Source of the DNA: a virus | DNA: 64,000 nt | Virus record (IMG/VR): IMGVR_UViG_3300017991_000002 | Span: 124,001-188,000 of that record | Direction: 5' to 3' (one strand) | Shown here: one piece after another, positions 14,348-24,948 of the stretch | How the letters are laid out: every line of letters starts with the position of its first letter | Numbering within the stretch: position 1 is the first letter of the stretch | The notes under the pieces: model-generated | What the model was told of the DNA's origin: nothing | Database searches by the model: none | Seen by the model: the letters and a program-made list of their open reading frames with translations, nothing else | Program-made: the position numbers and the translations under genes

Positions 14348-17300
14348 TTATATCGACTTAAAGGCATTGGTAAACTCTTTGACATATGGGGTGTTATACT
14401 CGTAGCCTAGGCTATTTGCCAGCCTGATTCGTGCCCTGAAGTAATCAACGTCGTAAAGAGCTGTGTTGACTGACGGCGGAGTCTCTGCTGCGATATACGA
14501 CCCATCGATAACATGCTGGGCAGGCAGTCCGGTTTCATAGTCCGAAAGAGCCACCCACGTGGCAGTCTTGGCTAATGCCCAACTGGTTCCTTGTGCTCCG
14601 TAGATACGATAACCGGTTGTCTTCGCTCTTGGGTTCCATGTAGACCCCGTCAAGTTCTTATCAAAGGTAAGGACAATGGTTCTATTGGAGACATCGAGTG
14701 TAATAGGACCAATAGCCTCATCCCCCGTTAAGCCACCCTCAACCGTTGTCTCTCCATCCTCGTTGGTCGCGACCACACGAATATACCAAGGAGCAGTCAA
14801 GTAATCAAGTGTTCCACCAGCACTGATCGCAAAGTCGATCGACCCTGGATACTTCCTCTTATCGGTAACCGGGGTAGCTACTGTGCTTATCTCCCCTGCT
14901 GCCATTTCGAGGGTGCCAGCTCCCCATGCCGTTCCTGACCCGCCAAAATTTCGAAGCCTGATAGAACTGGCTGTCCCGCCATCAAGATTCCATCCCGTTG
15001 TTGGACTCAGAATCAATATCTTCGTTGTCGAGTAAGCATAAGCAACAGTTATGCCGAGCTGGGTATTGATTTCCGCGGCCAGTAGTGCAGTAGTAGCATA
15101 GGTTCCAGCCGTCATAGTCCCGGTATACTGAACACCGTCGACAAATACATCTAGGGTATCATTCACTCCGAGGGAGATTGTCACCGGGAATGCCGGGATG
15201 TCCCCCCCAAGCCTAAATGCAGCAGTTCCAATATCTGGCTCGTCAATATCAATATTGTAGTTGTATTCATACAGGTAATAGCCACTCGAAAGCTCTCTCT
15301 GATTTTCCAGGATATTTTCTACCCAATCGCCTCCCTCTTCCTGCTGGAAGAATACTCTTACTGAGGTTCCTGAAGGAGTATTTATCTTCGCCGTCTGTCG
15401 GACATTGTTATACTCAATACTTGTTACCGGCTGAGAGATGTAGTCTCCTTCTGTATCGAGGATCCTCGTATGGGCAAATACAGAGTCTACAGATATCAGA
15501 GGGCTTATTCGTGGATTATCCGTATAGATCTTCGCTCGTATTTGGAGTTGTGTCCTGTACCGGGGGGTTCCTCCCGACGTCGGACCTCCTGCATCTATCA
15601 CAACGAACGGAAAACACGGAAACCATGTTGTTCCGGCATCATATGAATACTCCCATTCGATCCTACCGCCCACCGGCGTCAGCCAATCAACGGCCAGCAC
15701 GAATCTGGTGTAGCTAACGGCCAGATTGTTCCAAAGGACAATTCCCGAAGGGGTACTTGTTCCTTGAGCATCAAATTGGGCACCGTAGATTTTGAACTTG
15801 AGGTCTGACTTCTGCTCTGTTGTCCAGGAGGAATTATTGCTTGATGTGAAAAGGACTCCAACCGAATAAGGCTGATTTGCTACGAGTTCTCCGGAGACGA
15901 GATCGAGTTCTCCTAATGTACCGATGGTCATATTATACTCATTCGTATCTGACATCAGGACAATGCAGTATTCAGTAAAAGCTTCCAGGTATACGGGGGA
16001 GTTAAAATAGGCTTTGAATTCTATATCCCCGTAAACAGGGTCAACATCCGTTCCTATATCGGAAGGCTTAACTATAATCTCACCGAATGACTGAGGACCA
16101 GGAAAGCCATTGATAACTTCCCTGATCTGTATGGTTACCGGATCAGAATCGGAGGCAGCTACCGTAGCAAAGTAAAGACCTATTCCTGTCATAACAACGT
16201 CATAGTCGAACGAGAAAGTCTGGGCAAGGGGATCCTGACCTCTTAGGACAATTCCACCTCGGTAGATTGTATCGATAATGGTTCTCTTCGTTCCAGAAGC
16301 TGTGAAGTTAACGTTCCCAATCGGTTGCCCGGGACTATCACCATCCCATGCTTCAACCGTCCTTGTTCCCGTCCTAACCGCAAATTTTGTCGGGGGTGAA
16401 GGGATCAGAAACTGAGCAGTCCATTCTCCATTAGCGTCTGCCATTACCCGGGTACCGCCCGGTGCCGGCCAAGCTCCGCCGTGGGGACCGCCGCCTACCT
16501 GGTTATAAAGATCAACTTCTTGACCGTCGAACGTGATATAGATATTGTCCATTAAAGGCTGAAACGACTTCCCTTCAATATTGATCTCTATTTCCCTCAT
16601 GTAGGTAATAGCCTCATCGATAATTTCTCTGGAGGTAGAGTATGTTACCCTTTCAGTAACAGCCTGATCCTGACCTTCCCAAAAATTATTGTTCTCCTCC
16701 CAACCGGTTCTCCACAACTCTTGCAGAATCTGAATCTCCTCCTCGGTCACCCAAGCAGGTATATCATGCCAGACATTTATCCAGCGTGTCTCCATGGGAA
16801 GTTCTTGTATCTGGCTTATTTGGGTTATATCGATCCAATTATCCGACTGTGGGTCCAAAAATAATCGTGCATCCCTGTCATAAACAGCATAGGGATTGAT
16901 ATTTAAAAACCCAGTTCCGTATCTCTGTTGCAGTAGGATAACCTCAGGCTCGGCCCCGTCAAGTGGAGCAGAGATGAGATGGCCACCATTAATGAGATCA
17001 TATGTCGAACTTCCATCAATACCGACAGTCATTAAGTCATTCTCTGTTTCCGTATAAGGTAACAGCAGTTCTCTGGTTAGGTGATCCATACAGGCCGAGA
17101 ATTGAAAACCTCCAGAGTTATAGGTCAGATCGGCCAATTGGAAACCGAGAAATGCATCAGACAAGATTCCCGCCAATTCATCCGGATTTGTTCCGGAAGC
17201 TGCTTGCTCATCCATCAGCGCCAGGGCCGTATTATACTCGAGCTCATTTACCCTGTCCCTCATTTTATTTATCTGGGACATAGTAAGCCGCTGGTTCCTA

Positions 17301-19438
17301 AAATTCGTCATCTCGGCATTGAGACCCTCCGGAGGTAAGTAGACCTGAGCCAATGTTAATGAATTTAAAGGACCTGTCGGAGCCTCTACCAACTCCACAG
17401 TATCGGACTTCCCTTCTACTCGAGTAACACCACCTTCCTGATCCAGGATCAATATATCTCTCCTGGCAAGATACCAATCGTAATCTACCTGTGGCTGAGC
17501 TGTTATACCCAGGGGATTCGCAGGAATGGGTTGATCACCGTTCCCTACTCCCGATCTATTTCCCGGCCTGAAGCTTGGACTGAAGTCAACATAATAAGTC
17601 CCGCCGAGTTTTAAGAATTGCCAGTCGCCCGAACCTGATCCAGGGTTCCCTTCATCAGTAAAGGTCTTGATGTAGGCATACATTACCTTGTAAGTTGATG
17701 AAGCTGGCGGGCCAAATCCTGAACCCTTCCAAACGATGTCGTTTCCGGACACATCAAAGTCAACACCTTCGTACCATTGAGTAGCCGATGGCTGATAATA
17801 TCCCGGCCATCCGTTCGTGGAGTCAGTATTTTTAGTGTCTTCAACCCATGTCCACGATCCTGTATTATCGACCACAGCAATAACACGGCTCACTGGGTTT
17901 GGTGTTAATGTCTGAGTATTTCCCACTCTAACCAATGATGATTCAATCATCGTAGTGCCGGCAACGCCCTCACCACCGCCAGTATAGACTTCTTTGACCG
18001 GCTGCTCAAAGAACTCATGAAGAATTCCACCCTCGAGCGGCGATCCTCCTACTGCAAAGACTGTAAAATTATCAGCATTCGTCCATAGTCCGCAATAAGG
18101 ATCATCATCTTCATGCCCGGTGTCTGAGTCCGTATAGAACTCAATTACTGTCGGTCCTGGGTTGGCCACGGGTAACGCACTGTTATAGCTACTAACTGCT
18201 TTAATCTGCCGCCCACTTGAGGTGTTGTAATTATACACCCAAGCATCAATCGGCGAAGCAGCATATTGGTCCGACCAAAATCCTATATCCTCATTGTCGT
18301 CGGTAGTACTCACTCGAACACTACTGGTCGAGGTACAAGTAGGCGATCGAAGGATAAGAATATCTGATGGAGACAGAGCAAAACAGACATCAAAAGATGT
18401 TCCAGAGGCTGTATAATATGCTGAGTTTATTGCACCGGCTACTGTGGCTGAGTCAACCGATCCAGACAGTCCAGAGACAGCCACCTCAACCCCGTCGATA
18501 TAGATGGTTAATGTGTCGTCCGCTACAGCAATTGTCCCTCCTCCAAAGGACACTGACCCATACACCAAGGGATTAAAACCGTACGTATCGTTAATAGCTG
18601 TACAGGTTATTGAGTCTGTGCTGCTCGGTGAATCTTCAACCGTTCCACTCCTTGGTCGAGGCCAGTAATATGAGAAAGGTTCATTCAACGATCTGCTCGT
18701 CTCGAGGGATCGGGGTACTTCCAACCACGTCGCCACTGGCTTCGTAACTTCATAACCTCTGACGATGGCCTTTCCGGGATCAACCGAGACATCGATCATA
18801 TCGGGGTCTGTGCTTGACTGTCCGTGATCTTCGACCTTCAATCCCTTAACCGCATAATGACCACACTCGTCATATGTCCTACGGGCCATAATGTCTATTA
18901 AATCGGAATACTGTCCCCTTGTTGGGACACTGATTGGAATACCGTCCTCTAACCTGAAGATAGTAATCTCTATTTCCGATTGATTAATTGTCCACTCGGG
19001 TGTAGACTGCAGTCTATGACAACCCGGCTGATTGAAGTTATCATAACCAAGTGCGGGATCCTTGAGGGTATTGTCTTCCACTTCAGTTACAATAACCTCG
19101 TTGAATTTAAGACCGATGACCTTCTCTCCTGTCATAATGGAAGTTATGTCTGTCGGTCCCCACTCATCCAACTCCCAAATATCTCCCCTGGCATATAAAC
19201 TTCCTGCACTAATCCGAGCATTTGTTCCAGAGATCGTTAGGACAATACCTTCAACGATGTCACCGTCATCGAAGATAGCATTGGCAACTCTCTTCTGGCG
19301 TTCTCTTATAATTGTTTGGAGCTGGGTGGCCTCACGGGCCTGAAAAACTCTCCCCGGGATAGCCAGAAATTCTATGTAATTCTCGGCTATCGCATGCTCC
19401 CAATCATTGTAATAAGGTGATCCGCTTGTATCTACCAT
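14348..19438 (-). CDS. giant DUF4815-type tail/baseplate protein, 1696 aa
   Basis: The first 600 or so residues start with the conserved IPGRVFQAREATQLQTII segment typical of DUF4815 proteins of phage baseplates and fibres. Further on come a helical segment with LNAEMTNFRNQRLTMSQINK, then beta domains (lectin- or fibronectin-like: EWEYSYDAGTTWFPCFPF). At least two small VDG/INS modules resemble those in the sheath. It probably links baseplate to fibres or forms the fibre itself. Several domains may have been acquired by shuffling. Confidence 0.75.
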   Translation of the reverse strand: MVDTSGSPYYNDWEHAIAENYIEFLAIPGRVFQAREATQLQTIIRERQKRVANAIFDDGDIVEGIVLTISGTNARISAGSLYARGDIWELDEWGPTDITSIMTGEKVIGLKFNEVIVTEVEDNTLKDPALGYDNFNQPGCHRLQSTPEWTINQSEIEITIFRLEDGIPISVPTRGQYSDLIDIMARRTYDECGHYAVKGLKVEDHGQSSTDPDMIDVSVDPGKAIVRGYEVTKPVATWLEVPRSLETSRSLNEPFSYYWPRPRSGTVEDSPSSTDSITCTAINDTYGFNPLVYGSVSFGGGTIAVADDTLTIYIDGVEVAVSGLSGSVDSATVAGAINSAYYTASGTSFDVCFALSPSDILILRSPTCTSTSSVRVSTTDDNEDIGFWSDQYAASPIDAWVYNYNTSSGRQIKAVSSYNSALPVANPGPTVIEFYTDSDTGHEDDDPYCGLWTNADNFTVFAVGGSPLEGGILHEFFEQPVKEVYTGGGEGVAGTTMIESSLVRVGNTQTLTPNPVSRVIAVVDNTGSWTWVEDTKNTDSTNGWPGYYQPSATQWYEGVDFDVSGNDIVWKGSGFGPPASSTYKVMYAYIKTFTDEGNPGSGSGDWQFLKLGGTYYVDFSPSFRPGNRSGVGNGDQPIPANPLGITAQPQVDYDWYLARRDILILDQEGGVTRVEGKSDTVELVEAPTGPLNSLTLAQVYLPPEGLNAEMTNFRNQRLTMSQINKMRDRVNELEYNTALALMDEQAASGTNPDELAGILSDAFLGFQLADLTYNSGGFQFSACMDHLTRELLLPYTETENDLMTVGIDGSSTYDLINGGHLISAPLDGAEPEVILLQQRYGTGFLNINPYAVYDRDARLFLDPQSDNWIDITQISQIQELPMETRWINVWHDIPAWVTEEEIQILQELWRTGWEENNNFWEGQDQAVTERVTYSTSREIIDEAITYMREIEINIEGKSFQPLMDNIYITFDGQEVDLYNQVGGGPHGGAWPAPGGTRVMADANGEWTAQFLIPSPPTKFAVRTGTRTVEAWDGDSPGQPIGNVNFTASGTKRTIIDTIYRGGIVLRGQDPLAQTFSFDYDVVMTGIGLYFATVAASDSDPVTIQIREVINGFPGPQSFGEIIVKPSDIGTDVDPVYGDIEFKAYFNSPVYLEAFTEYCIVLMSDTNEYNMTIGTLGELDLVSGELVANQPYSVGVLFTSSNNSSWTTEQKSDLKFKIYGAQFDAQGTSTPSGIVLWNNLAVSYTRFVLAVDWLTPVGGRIEWEYSYDAGTTWFPCFPFVVIDAGGPTSGGTPRYRTQLQIRAKIYTDNPRISPLISVDSVFAHTRILDTEGDYISQPVTSIEYNNVRQTAKINTPSGTSVRVFFQQEEGGDWVENILENQRELSSGYYLYEYNYNIDIDEPDIGTAAFRLGGDIPAFPVTISLGVNDTLDVFVDGVQYTGTMTAGTYATTALLAAEINTQLGITVAYAYSTTKILILSPTTGWNLDGGTASSIRLRNFGGSGTAWGAGTLEMAAGEISTVATPVTDKRKYPGSIDFAISAGGTLDYLTAPWYIRVVATNEDGETTVEGGLTGDEAIGPITLDVSNRTIVLTFDKNLTGSTWNPRAKTTGYRIYGAQGTSWALAKTATWVALSDYETGLPAQHVIDGSYIAAETPPSVNTALYDVDYFRARIRLANSLGYEYNTPYVKEFTNAFKSI

Positions 19439-19450
19439 CTTTCTTCTCCA

Positions 19451-20677
19451 TTAAAATTCGATGACGATTTTTATTACTTCGTATTCATCAGATGCCCTGT
19501 TAACAACTCTCCGGTTATCCACTACTTCCAGGATACCGGTCGTTGTGTCCCTTCCTTCTACTTCCAACGGATCGTGACCGACATAGGCCGGTAAAGCATC
19601 AAGATCACTATACCATCCAAACTGTCTGACATCTTCCAATGGAAAATCATCATAATTCAGATTAGCTTCAAGATAAACCCAACGAGCTCCTTCATCATAA
19701 GCATTTACTGACGATACTATTCTCCATTGGGTATCACGATATGTAATCGATCCTCCAGCATGACCTGTCGAAGATGACAATGCAGTGAACCCTAAAGCGG
19801 TACTACCATCCGCTCCTACCTCCACCTTGCTCGTTCCTCCAGGATTAGGGCTGGTTAACTTCACATAATGATCCAGTCCGTCCAAGAAATCCGAGGCAAC
19901 AGTATCAGCAGTGGCATATCCCTTCACGGCAAGAAACTGTGCCTGGTATGCCCCGTTGATATCATTAATAATCGTTGCTATAGGGACTGTTGCCCCCGGG
20001 GTAAGATTTACCACGAAAGAGCCCAGATCGTCAACCTCTAAATCAAAGGTATAATCAGTTGGTGGGCCATTCGTATCAAAACCGGCCCCTTCCGCAACGG
20101 TCCCAGTCAATTCTGCTGCAGTATCAGCGTCGGGTACTACCAGCTCGTTAACATCATATCTCTTATATCCTACAATCTCCTCAACTTCCTCTGTCGAAGG
20201 GGCTGAGGGAGGGGGATCAAGATCATATCCATATTGAACAGTGTCGGCAGCAAATCCGATATCCGCATTGTCATCGACACTGTCCACCATAACCATAGCA
20301 TACTGTCCAGTTGTCGGTGTTTTAATCTTGATGAAAGTATCACTGCCCACTACCTCACTGTAAGCCAACGTTCCAGACCCACCGACTGCAGTCCATCGAG
20401 CATTTATCGTGCTAAGGATAGTCGATATTGTCTGGGATCCTGACGGAAGCGTTACGTCTACTGTATACTCAGGAAGACCGGTCGATGAATTGATATCGAT
20501 CAAGAAAGTGACCGAAGTATCTGTTATCGTAAAGTTTCCTGCCACAGCAGCAACGGTTCCGATCAACTGCGCCTCGTCCCACGGAGTCGTACGACCGACG
20601 CCAAGCCATATGTCTGTCCGCGCTTGAAAAGCGACAGCCCTAAAAACATGTCCGTTTATTGTTGTCGTTGCAACCAT
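19451..20677 (-). CDS. putative baseplate protein with repeated small beta modules, 408 aa
   Basis: The ATG at 20677 has GGGAGG four bases upstream and is preferred to an in-frame ATG at 20707. The N-terminus (INGHVFRAVAFQARTDIWLG) and the C-terminus (RDTQWRIVSSVNAYDEGARWVYLEANL) look like a wedge-associated protein of myoviruses. Between them are two copies of a module ending in a D-N-A-D-I-G-F or G-S-T-A-L-G-F turn, also found in the sheath and the 1696-aa protein. It lies among baseplate genes. Confidence 0.6.
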   Translation of the reverse strand: MVATTTINGHVFRAVAFQARTDIWLGVGRTTPWDEAQLIGTVAAVAGNFTITDTSVTFLIDINSSTGLPEYTVDVTLPSGSQTISTILSTINARWTAVGGSGTLAYSEVVGSDTFIKIKTPTTGQYAMVMVDSVDDNADIGFAADTVQYGYDLDPPPSAPSTEEVEEIVGYKRYDVNELVVPDADTAAELTGTVAEGAGFDTNGPPTDYTFDLEVDDLGSFVVNLTPGATVPIATIINDINGAYQAQFLAVKGYATADTVASDFLDGLDHYVKLTSPNPGGTSKVEVGADGSTALGFTALSSSTGHAGGSITYRDTQWRIVSSVNAYDEGARWVYLEANLNYDDFPLEDVRQFGWYSDLDALPAYVGHDPLEVEGRDTTTGILEVVDNRRVVNRASDEYEVIKIVIEF

Positions 20678-20723
20678 GCTACCTCCCGTGTATGTAAAAT
20701 GTGTCATTTACTTATCCTTTAAG

Positions 20724-21053
20724 CTAAGTAACAGCACTCCAATTCGTTATGTCCGAATTTGTATCTGTAAATCTCATCCTGACATAATATATTTCATAAG
20801 GAGTCATTTCATAACCATTATACTGTATTTCTTCGCTCCTGTCACCATCTGGTACATTATTTATTGGAACCCAATCGGAGTCCCACATCATTCTTCCAGA
20901 GAATCCAGAGTCAGTATTGACCTGTATCTGGCACTCAACCGCTTCATGACCTGCAGTATCATTAAATTGAGCACTGAATGTTATCGGATTTGGTACTTCA
21001 AAACCTGTACCATTTCCGCTTACTTCAACTTCTGTCGGTGCAAGAGATGTCAT
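20724..21053 (-). CDS. single fibronectin-III-like domain protein, 109 aa
   Basis: The whole chain resembles one FN3 domain: PTEVEVSGNG ... PITFSAQFND ... ECQIQVNTDSGFSG ... YEIYYVRMRFTDT ... WSAVT. Free FN3-like proteins occur in tails as surface or adhesion decorations. Stop/start spacing with both neighbours is short. Confidence 0.6.
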   Translation of the reverse strand: MTSLAPTEVEVSGNGTGFEVPNPITFSAQFNDTAGHEAVECQIQVNTDSGFSGRMMWDSDWVPINNVPDGDRSEEIQYNGYEMTPYEIYYVRMRFTDTNSDITNWSAVT

Positions 21054-21056
21054 TTT

Positions 21057-23420
21057 TTATCCTTTCAAAGTATAAGCCATATCATATGTCGTGGCCGTTA
21101 CCGGTTCGCTCCCTCCAGGGCTCCAGTCAATATAGAATTTGTGCGGGTACACTGTATCATCAATAACCAACTCCCAATCGGTATGTTCCAGGTAAGAAGT
21201 CCCGCCGGTAAACGTATGAGTTGTCTTATTCCACGTACCACCTTGATTCACTTCAAGAACTGCAGTCACCAGCTTGTCCTGATGAGGCACAAATTCGTCC
21301 TGACCCCCTGCAGCTCCTTTCGTTATTGAGGGGTTCGTAGAACTTCCAGATACCGTAAATATTAAGAGGTTTATATCATCCGGACCTTGAGCATCAAGAT
21401 AAGGAGGTTCACTGTCATAACGATACCCATCGGTCACCCAACAGTCAGTATAGGGATCAGGACTATCACTCCCGCACAAGTATCCGATTGTTCCATTAAG
21501 GTCCGGGTACTGAAGAGTAGCCGACCAGCCTGGTGTTCTTCTCATCAAAGCTGGCAAACCTTCGATGCTCCCCATGTCGATATAAATTCCTATCTCCTCA
21601 AGAACCTCAATACATCCAGATAAGGTAGCACCACTCCCGGAGAGAGGAGGTCCAACGCTTGGGACTATCCCGCATAGTTGATACTTAACCTCAGGCTCTA
21701 CAACAATACCGAGCTCAGCAGCAGGGATATGACCAAAATAAGCCTTGCAGTCTATGTAAATAATGGTGTATTCTTCCCCTAATGAAGGTGCAGAACCTCC
21801 AACAGACCAATCAATGTAATACCTCATCGTCGGGAAGGATGAGTCGTCGGCAACAAACTCCCAATCGGTGCCTCTTACATATTCAGTTCCGCCTTCAAAC
21901 GACAACGTTTCGACATTCCATACTCCTCCGACATTAATAGAGAGGGCCGTTTTGATTTTTCTGAAATAGGGTTCCGTTATCTCATCCTGATCACCCGATC
22001 CTCGTTCCACTGTCGTTGCACTCAGCATCCAATCGTCCCAAACAATGTCATCGACATCCACGTCGTCCTCGCACAAAAATGAAGTAAGCAAGAATGCAAA
22101 ATATACTCGAGTACCGGCCGGGTGGACATTATCAAGAAGCTCGTCCTTGAACTCCGATGGATTGAGTGTTGTTCTGACTTCATAAACTCCATGGTGCCAG
22201 TACTTCCAATCAGTAAAATGGTGACTCTCCGGCTCCGGGACGTAAAGAAAATATCTTATATTGGTTATATCCGTTTTGCCTCTGTGAACTGGATCGTTCC
22301 ATACAAGGGAGGCTTGGGGTATTTCTACGTGATTATTATCAATAACTTTTGCGATCTTAAAGCCCTTTCTGCTTCCTCCTTCATCCGGCATGAGTATTAC
22401 GTGACCCTCCTTAGCCGTTGAGAATATAGGACTGCTCAAATCTTCTAGGATAGTCGGGTCGGTCGAGTGAAGAGTTCCTGAGGAGGAGAAGGTTCTATTT
22501 CCTGGATTCGAAAATACTTCGGTTCCGGACAATGCAGAATGTGAATACTTGGCTATATGAACATATGGCTCGTAGACTTCATCCAAAGTCTCACCTGTCG
22601 TTATCCCAAGCTCTCTTCTTTTCTGCTTTAATGTTCTAAGGATGGAAGGTATTGTTGTTTTTATTTTTAAGACATCTACCCGTTTCTTAAACTCATCCAC
22701 CTGCTCCTCAATATCTTTTGCGGGATTTATAAGACTTCTCAGGAAGTGAAACAGATAAGGTAAAACTTTTTCCGGTGCAATAGAGAGGTTGATCATCTCC
22801 CCAAGCTGACGAATCTTATTTCTCATTTCATCAAGAGTATATGACTTATCAAGCATTTCAGGATCGTAATAAGCAGATGTCTGCTCTGGGGGATAAATCG
22901 TGTCGTAGTCGGGGTCTGTTCCATCATCGATATAAGTGGCCGGAATACTCGTTACAATATACCGCAGAGGGGTCTCGATGTCTCCATAAGGGGTAGGAAG
23001 ATCTCCTACAGGAGGTGTCGGCACCGGATCGCTCCTGTAGATCTTAAACCCCGTAGCCCTTGTACTGATGTAGTTCTGAATTGTCCACTCTACTGAGGAT
23101 GAAGGATTACTTACCTCCACGACCACATAGTCCCCAGAGATACTCTCCCCAGTCAGAGACCCATCATCATACTCTGTTGCTGCCGTAAACCGATAAACAT
23201 ATGTTCCAGCTGACAGGGATCCCGTTCCGGATGACACAGAATACTGCACTATAGAGGGTGCGGGGCATATAGGTCGGCCGGTAAACACCTGAATGAAGCT
23301 TCTTAAATCCTCAGCAGTCAGAGGATTGATAGTTTCAGGGGTTATAGATTTGACACCTATCTTAAGAGTCTCGGGGAGAAGTTCCCATATTACGTCTTCC
23401 AGATTCCACTTTTGTTCCAT
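21057..23420 (-). CDS. baseplate/tail protein in the P2 gpI position, 787 aa
   Basis: The N-terminus (WNLEDVIWELLPETLKIG) and its place directly after the gpJ-like gene fit the role of P2 gpI, the protein joining wedge to fibres, though it is much longer than gpI. It contains an FN3-like domain (VYRFTAATEYDDGSLTGESI), a helical segment (EQVDEFKKRVDVLKIKTTI), and two similar C-terminal modules (DEITEPYFRKIKTALSINVG... and DEFVPHQDKLVTAVLEVNQG...), each followed by TDWEFV/TDWELV and YYIDWS/FYIDWS. Confidence 0.6.
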   Translation of the reverse strand: MEQKWNLEDVIWELLPETLKIGVKSITPETINPLTAEDLRSFIQVFTGRPICPAPSIVQYSVSSGTGSLSAGTYVYRFTAATEYDDGSLTGESISGDYVVVEVSNPSSSVEWTIQNYISTRATGFKIYRSDPVPTPPVGDLPTPYGDIETPLRYIVTSIPATYIDDGTDPDYDTIYPPEQTSAYYDPEMLDKSYTLDEMRNKIRQLGEMINLSIAPEKVLPYLFHFLRSLINPAKDIEEQVDEFKKRVDVLKIKTTIPSILRTLKQKRRELGITTGETLDEVYEPYVHIAKYSHSALSGTEVFSNPGNRTFSSSGTLHSTDPTILEDLSSPIFSTAKEGHVILMPDEGGSRKGFKIAKVIDNNHVEIPQASLVWNDPVHRGKTDITNIRYFLYVPEPESHHFTDWKYWHHGVYEVRTTLNPSEFKDELLDNVHPAGTRVYFAFLLTSFLCEDDVDVDDIVWDDWMLSATTVERGSGDQDEITEPYFRKIKTALSINVGGVWNVETLSFEGGTEYVRGTDWEFVADDSSFPTMRYYIDWSVGGSAPSLGEEYTIIYIDCKAYFGHIPAAELGIVVEPEVKYQLCGIVPSVGPPLSGSGATLSGCIEVLEEIGIYIDMGSIEGLPALMRRTPGWSATLQYPDLNGTIGYLCGSDSPDPYTDCWVTDGYRYDSEPPYLDAQGPDDINLLIFTVSGSSTNPSITKGAAGGQDEFVPHQDKLVTAVLEVNQGGTWNKTTHTFTGGTSYLEHTDWELVIDDTVYPHKFYIDWSPGGSEPVTATTYDMAYTLKG

Positions 23421-23432
23421 TATATATTTCCT

Positions 23433-24935
23433 TTATACTTCGCCCGTTACCGTAATAAGGACATTACCGATGAGCGCTATTTCGGTATCTTCGATCGGCA
23501 CATCAGATACGGTTTGTCCTGTTCCATAATCTATGCCATTTGCAGTCATAACAAGTGAATCCAAAGTACTAACTTGAGACAAGTTTACCAGAGCGGCAAC
23601 AAGCTGCTCGAATTCTATATCTTGACCAAAGACAAGCCCATCAACTGAACCCGTTAACCTTTCTTCCTCGGCCGGCGACTCAGCGACCCTAAAAAACTCC
23701 TGGATAGCTTCAGTGACTGATTGGATAACTTCATAGTCCTCATAATCCCGGTATTTTACACAATTAACAGTTATATCTGTAACCACATACTCTGGATCCA
23801 GTATCTCCAGATCGGCCGTTACATACTTCTTTTGATTAACAAGATAATTGTAAACTGCTTCTTTTAGAGCCTGACCTGGGTATCCTTCATTGTCTGGAAT
23901 AACAGCAATTCTTATTTCATAATAACTTATCTCGAAAGAATACAGAGGATAGTCGTTAATATCAAGGACCTTACATTGCTTAATTCCAGGGTATCCCTCA
24001 ACCAGGGCCCGTATATCGAGTCTTGTTATTGCCCTACTATTTGCCTGCACCTCTGCGGGTATTTGTTTTTTGGCGTGGTACAACGATTCTCTATAATTAC
24101 CTCCAGCCAACTCAGATGGATTGGTAACCGATATATTTACTGTCTCTCCCGAGGAGTCGAATATCGTATCAAGAATAGACGTGACTGTCCCTGCTCCTCT
24201 ATTTCCATCAGGGCCATCGGTTAGGATGTATATTATTTCTACTGTCCCGTCCGGTTCTTTTCCTTCAAACCCGTCTCCAAAGAATACGGTAGTCGTATCA
24301 TCAGGATTTAATTGTGTTGTGTAAATTTCCGACTCGCTGCTGTAATTGATGAAGTTATCAACATTCACCCAATTCCTCCCATTTACTTTAACTACGATGG
24401 ATCCTTCAGCAATTTCAGTATCTGATAAAACGTAAGGAGGAGGGTCGATACCTGTATTAAAAGTCAGAGAAGGATCAATTACCGATCCTTGCCATGCCTC
24501 TATATCAACAGATAACTGACCGGCCGGAATGATAGCATCCTCGACAGTCACCAGTGGGATAGGTGATACCGCCGGGGATGAACATCTCGTATACTTCGGG
24601 ATGATAACATTGGCCGTTATCGTCCTGGGGATAGAAAACCTGAGCATTGTTCTTGCTGCTACCCTTGAATTGAATTTGTATCCGACTGACTCGGCAAAAT
24701 AAATACCATGTTTTCTCTCTCGCATCGTCGGTAGATACACTTCATTCAGTCTCCTATCCAACATATAATTCAACATAGCTCCGACGCCACAGAAAGTTTC
24801 CAGAAGGGCAATACCAATATCCGACTCATTAAAGTCTGTCCACCGATCAGTGATTAGGGGGATCTTGGCAATAAGAGCGTCTCTGAGCTCTTCATAGTCT
24901 GTATTTGTGTATGCAACCTTGGCCTTCAGAGCCAT
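23433..24935 (-). CDS. baseplate J/gp6-like wedge protein, 500 aa
   Basis: The N-terminus DYEELRDALIAKIPLITDRW, the segment DIGIALLETFCGVGAMLNYMLD and the middle FFGDGFEGKEPDGTVEIIY are characteristic of the baseplate J family (P2 gpJ, Mu gp47, T4 gp6), which form the ring of wedges around the hub. The length is typical. It follows the gp25-like gene, as in most contractile tails. Confidence 0.88.
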   Translation of the reverse strand: MALKAKVAYTNTDYEELRDALIAKIPLITDRWTDFNESDIGIALLETFCGVGAMLNYMLDRRLNEVYLPTMRERKHGIYFAESVGYKFNSRVAARTMLRFSIPRTITANVIIPKYTRCSSPAVSPIPLVTVEDAIIPAGQLSVDIEAWQGSVIDPSLTFNTGIDPPPYVLSDTEIAEGSIVVKVNGRNWVNVDNFINYSSESEIYTTQLNPDDTTTVFFGDGFEGKEPDGTVEIIYILTDGPDGNRGAGTVTSILDTIFDSSGETVNISVTNPSELAGGNYRESLYHAKKQIPAEVQANSRAITRLDIRALVEGYPGIKQCKVLDINDYPLYSFEISYYEIRIAVIPDNEGYPGQALKEAVYNYLVNQKKYVTADLEILDPEYVVTDITVNCVKYRDYEDYEVIQSVTEAIQEFFRVAESPAEEERLTGSVDGLVFGQDIEFEQLVAALVNLSQVSTLDSLVMTANGIDYGTGQTVSDVPIEDTEIALIGNVLITVTGEV

Positions 24936-24948
24936 GACTTTGTCTCCT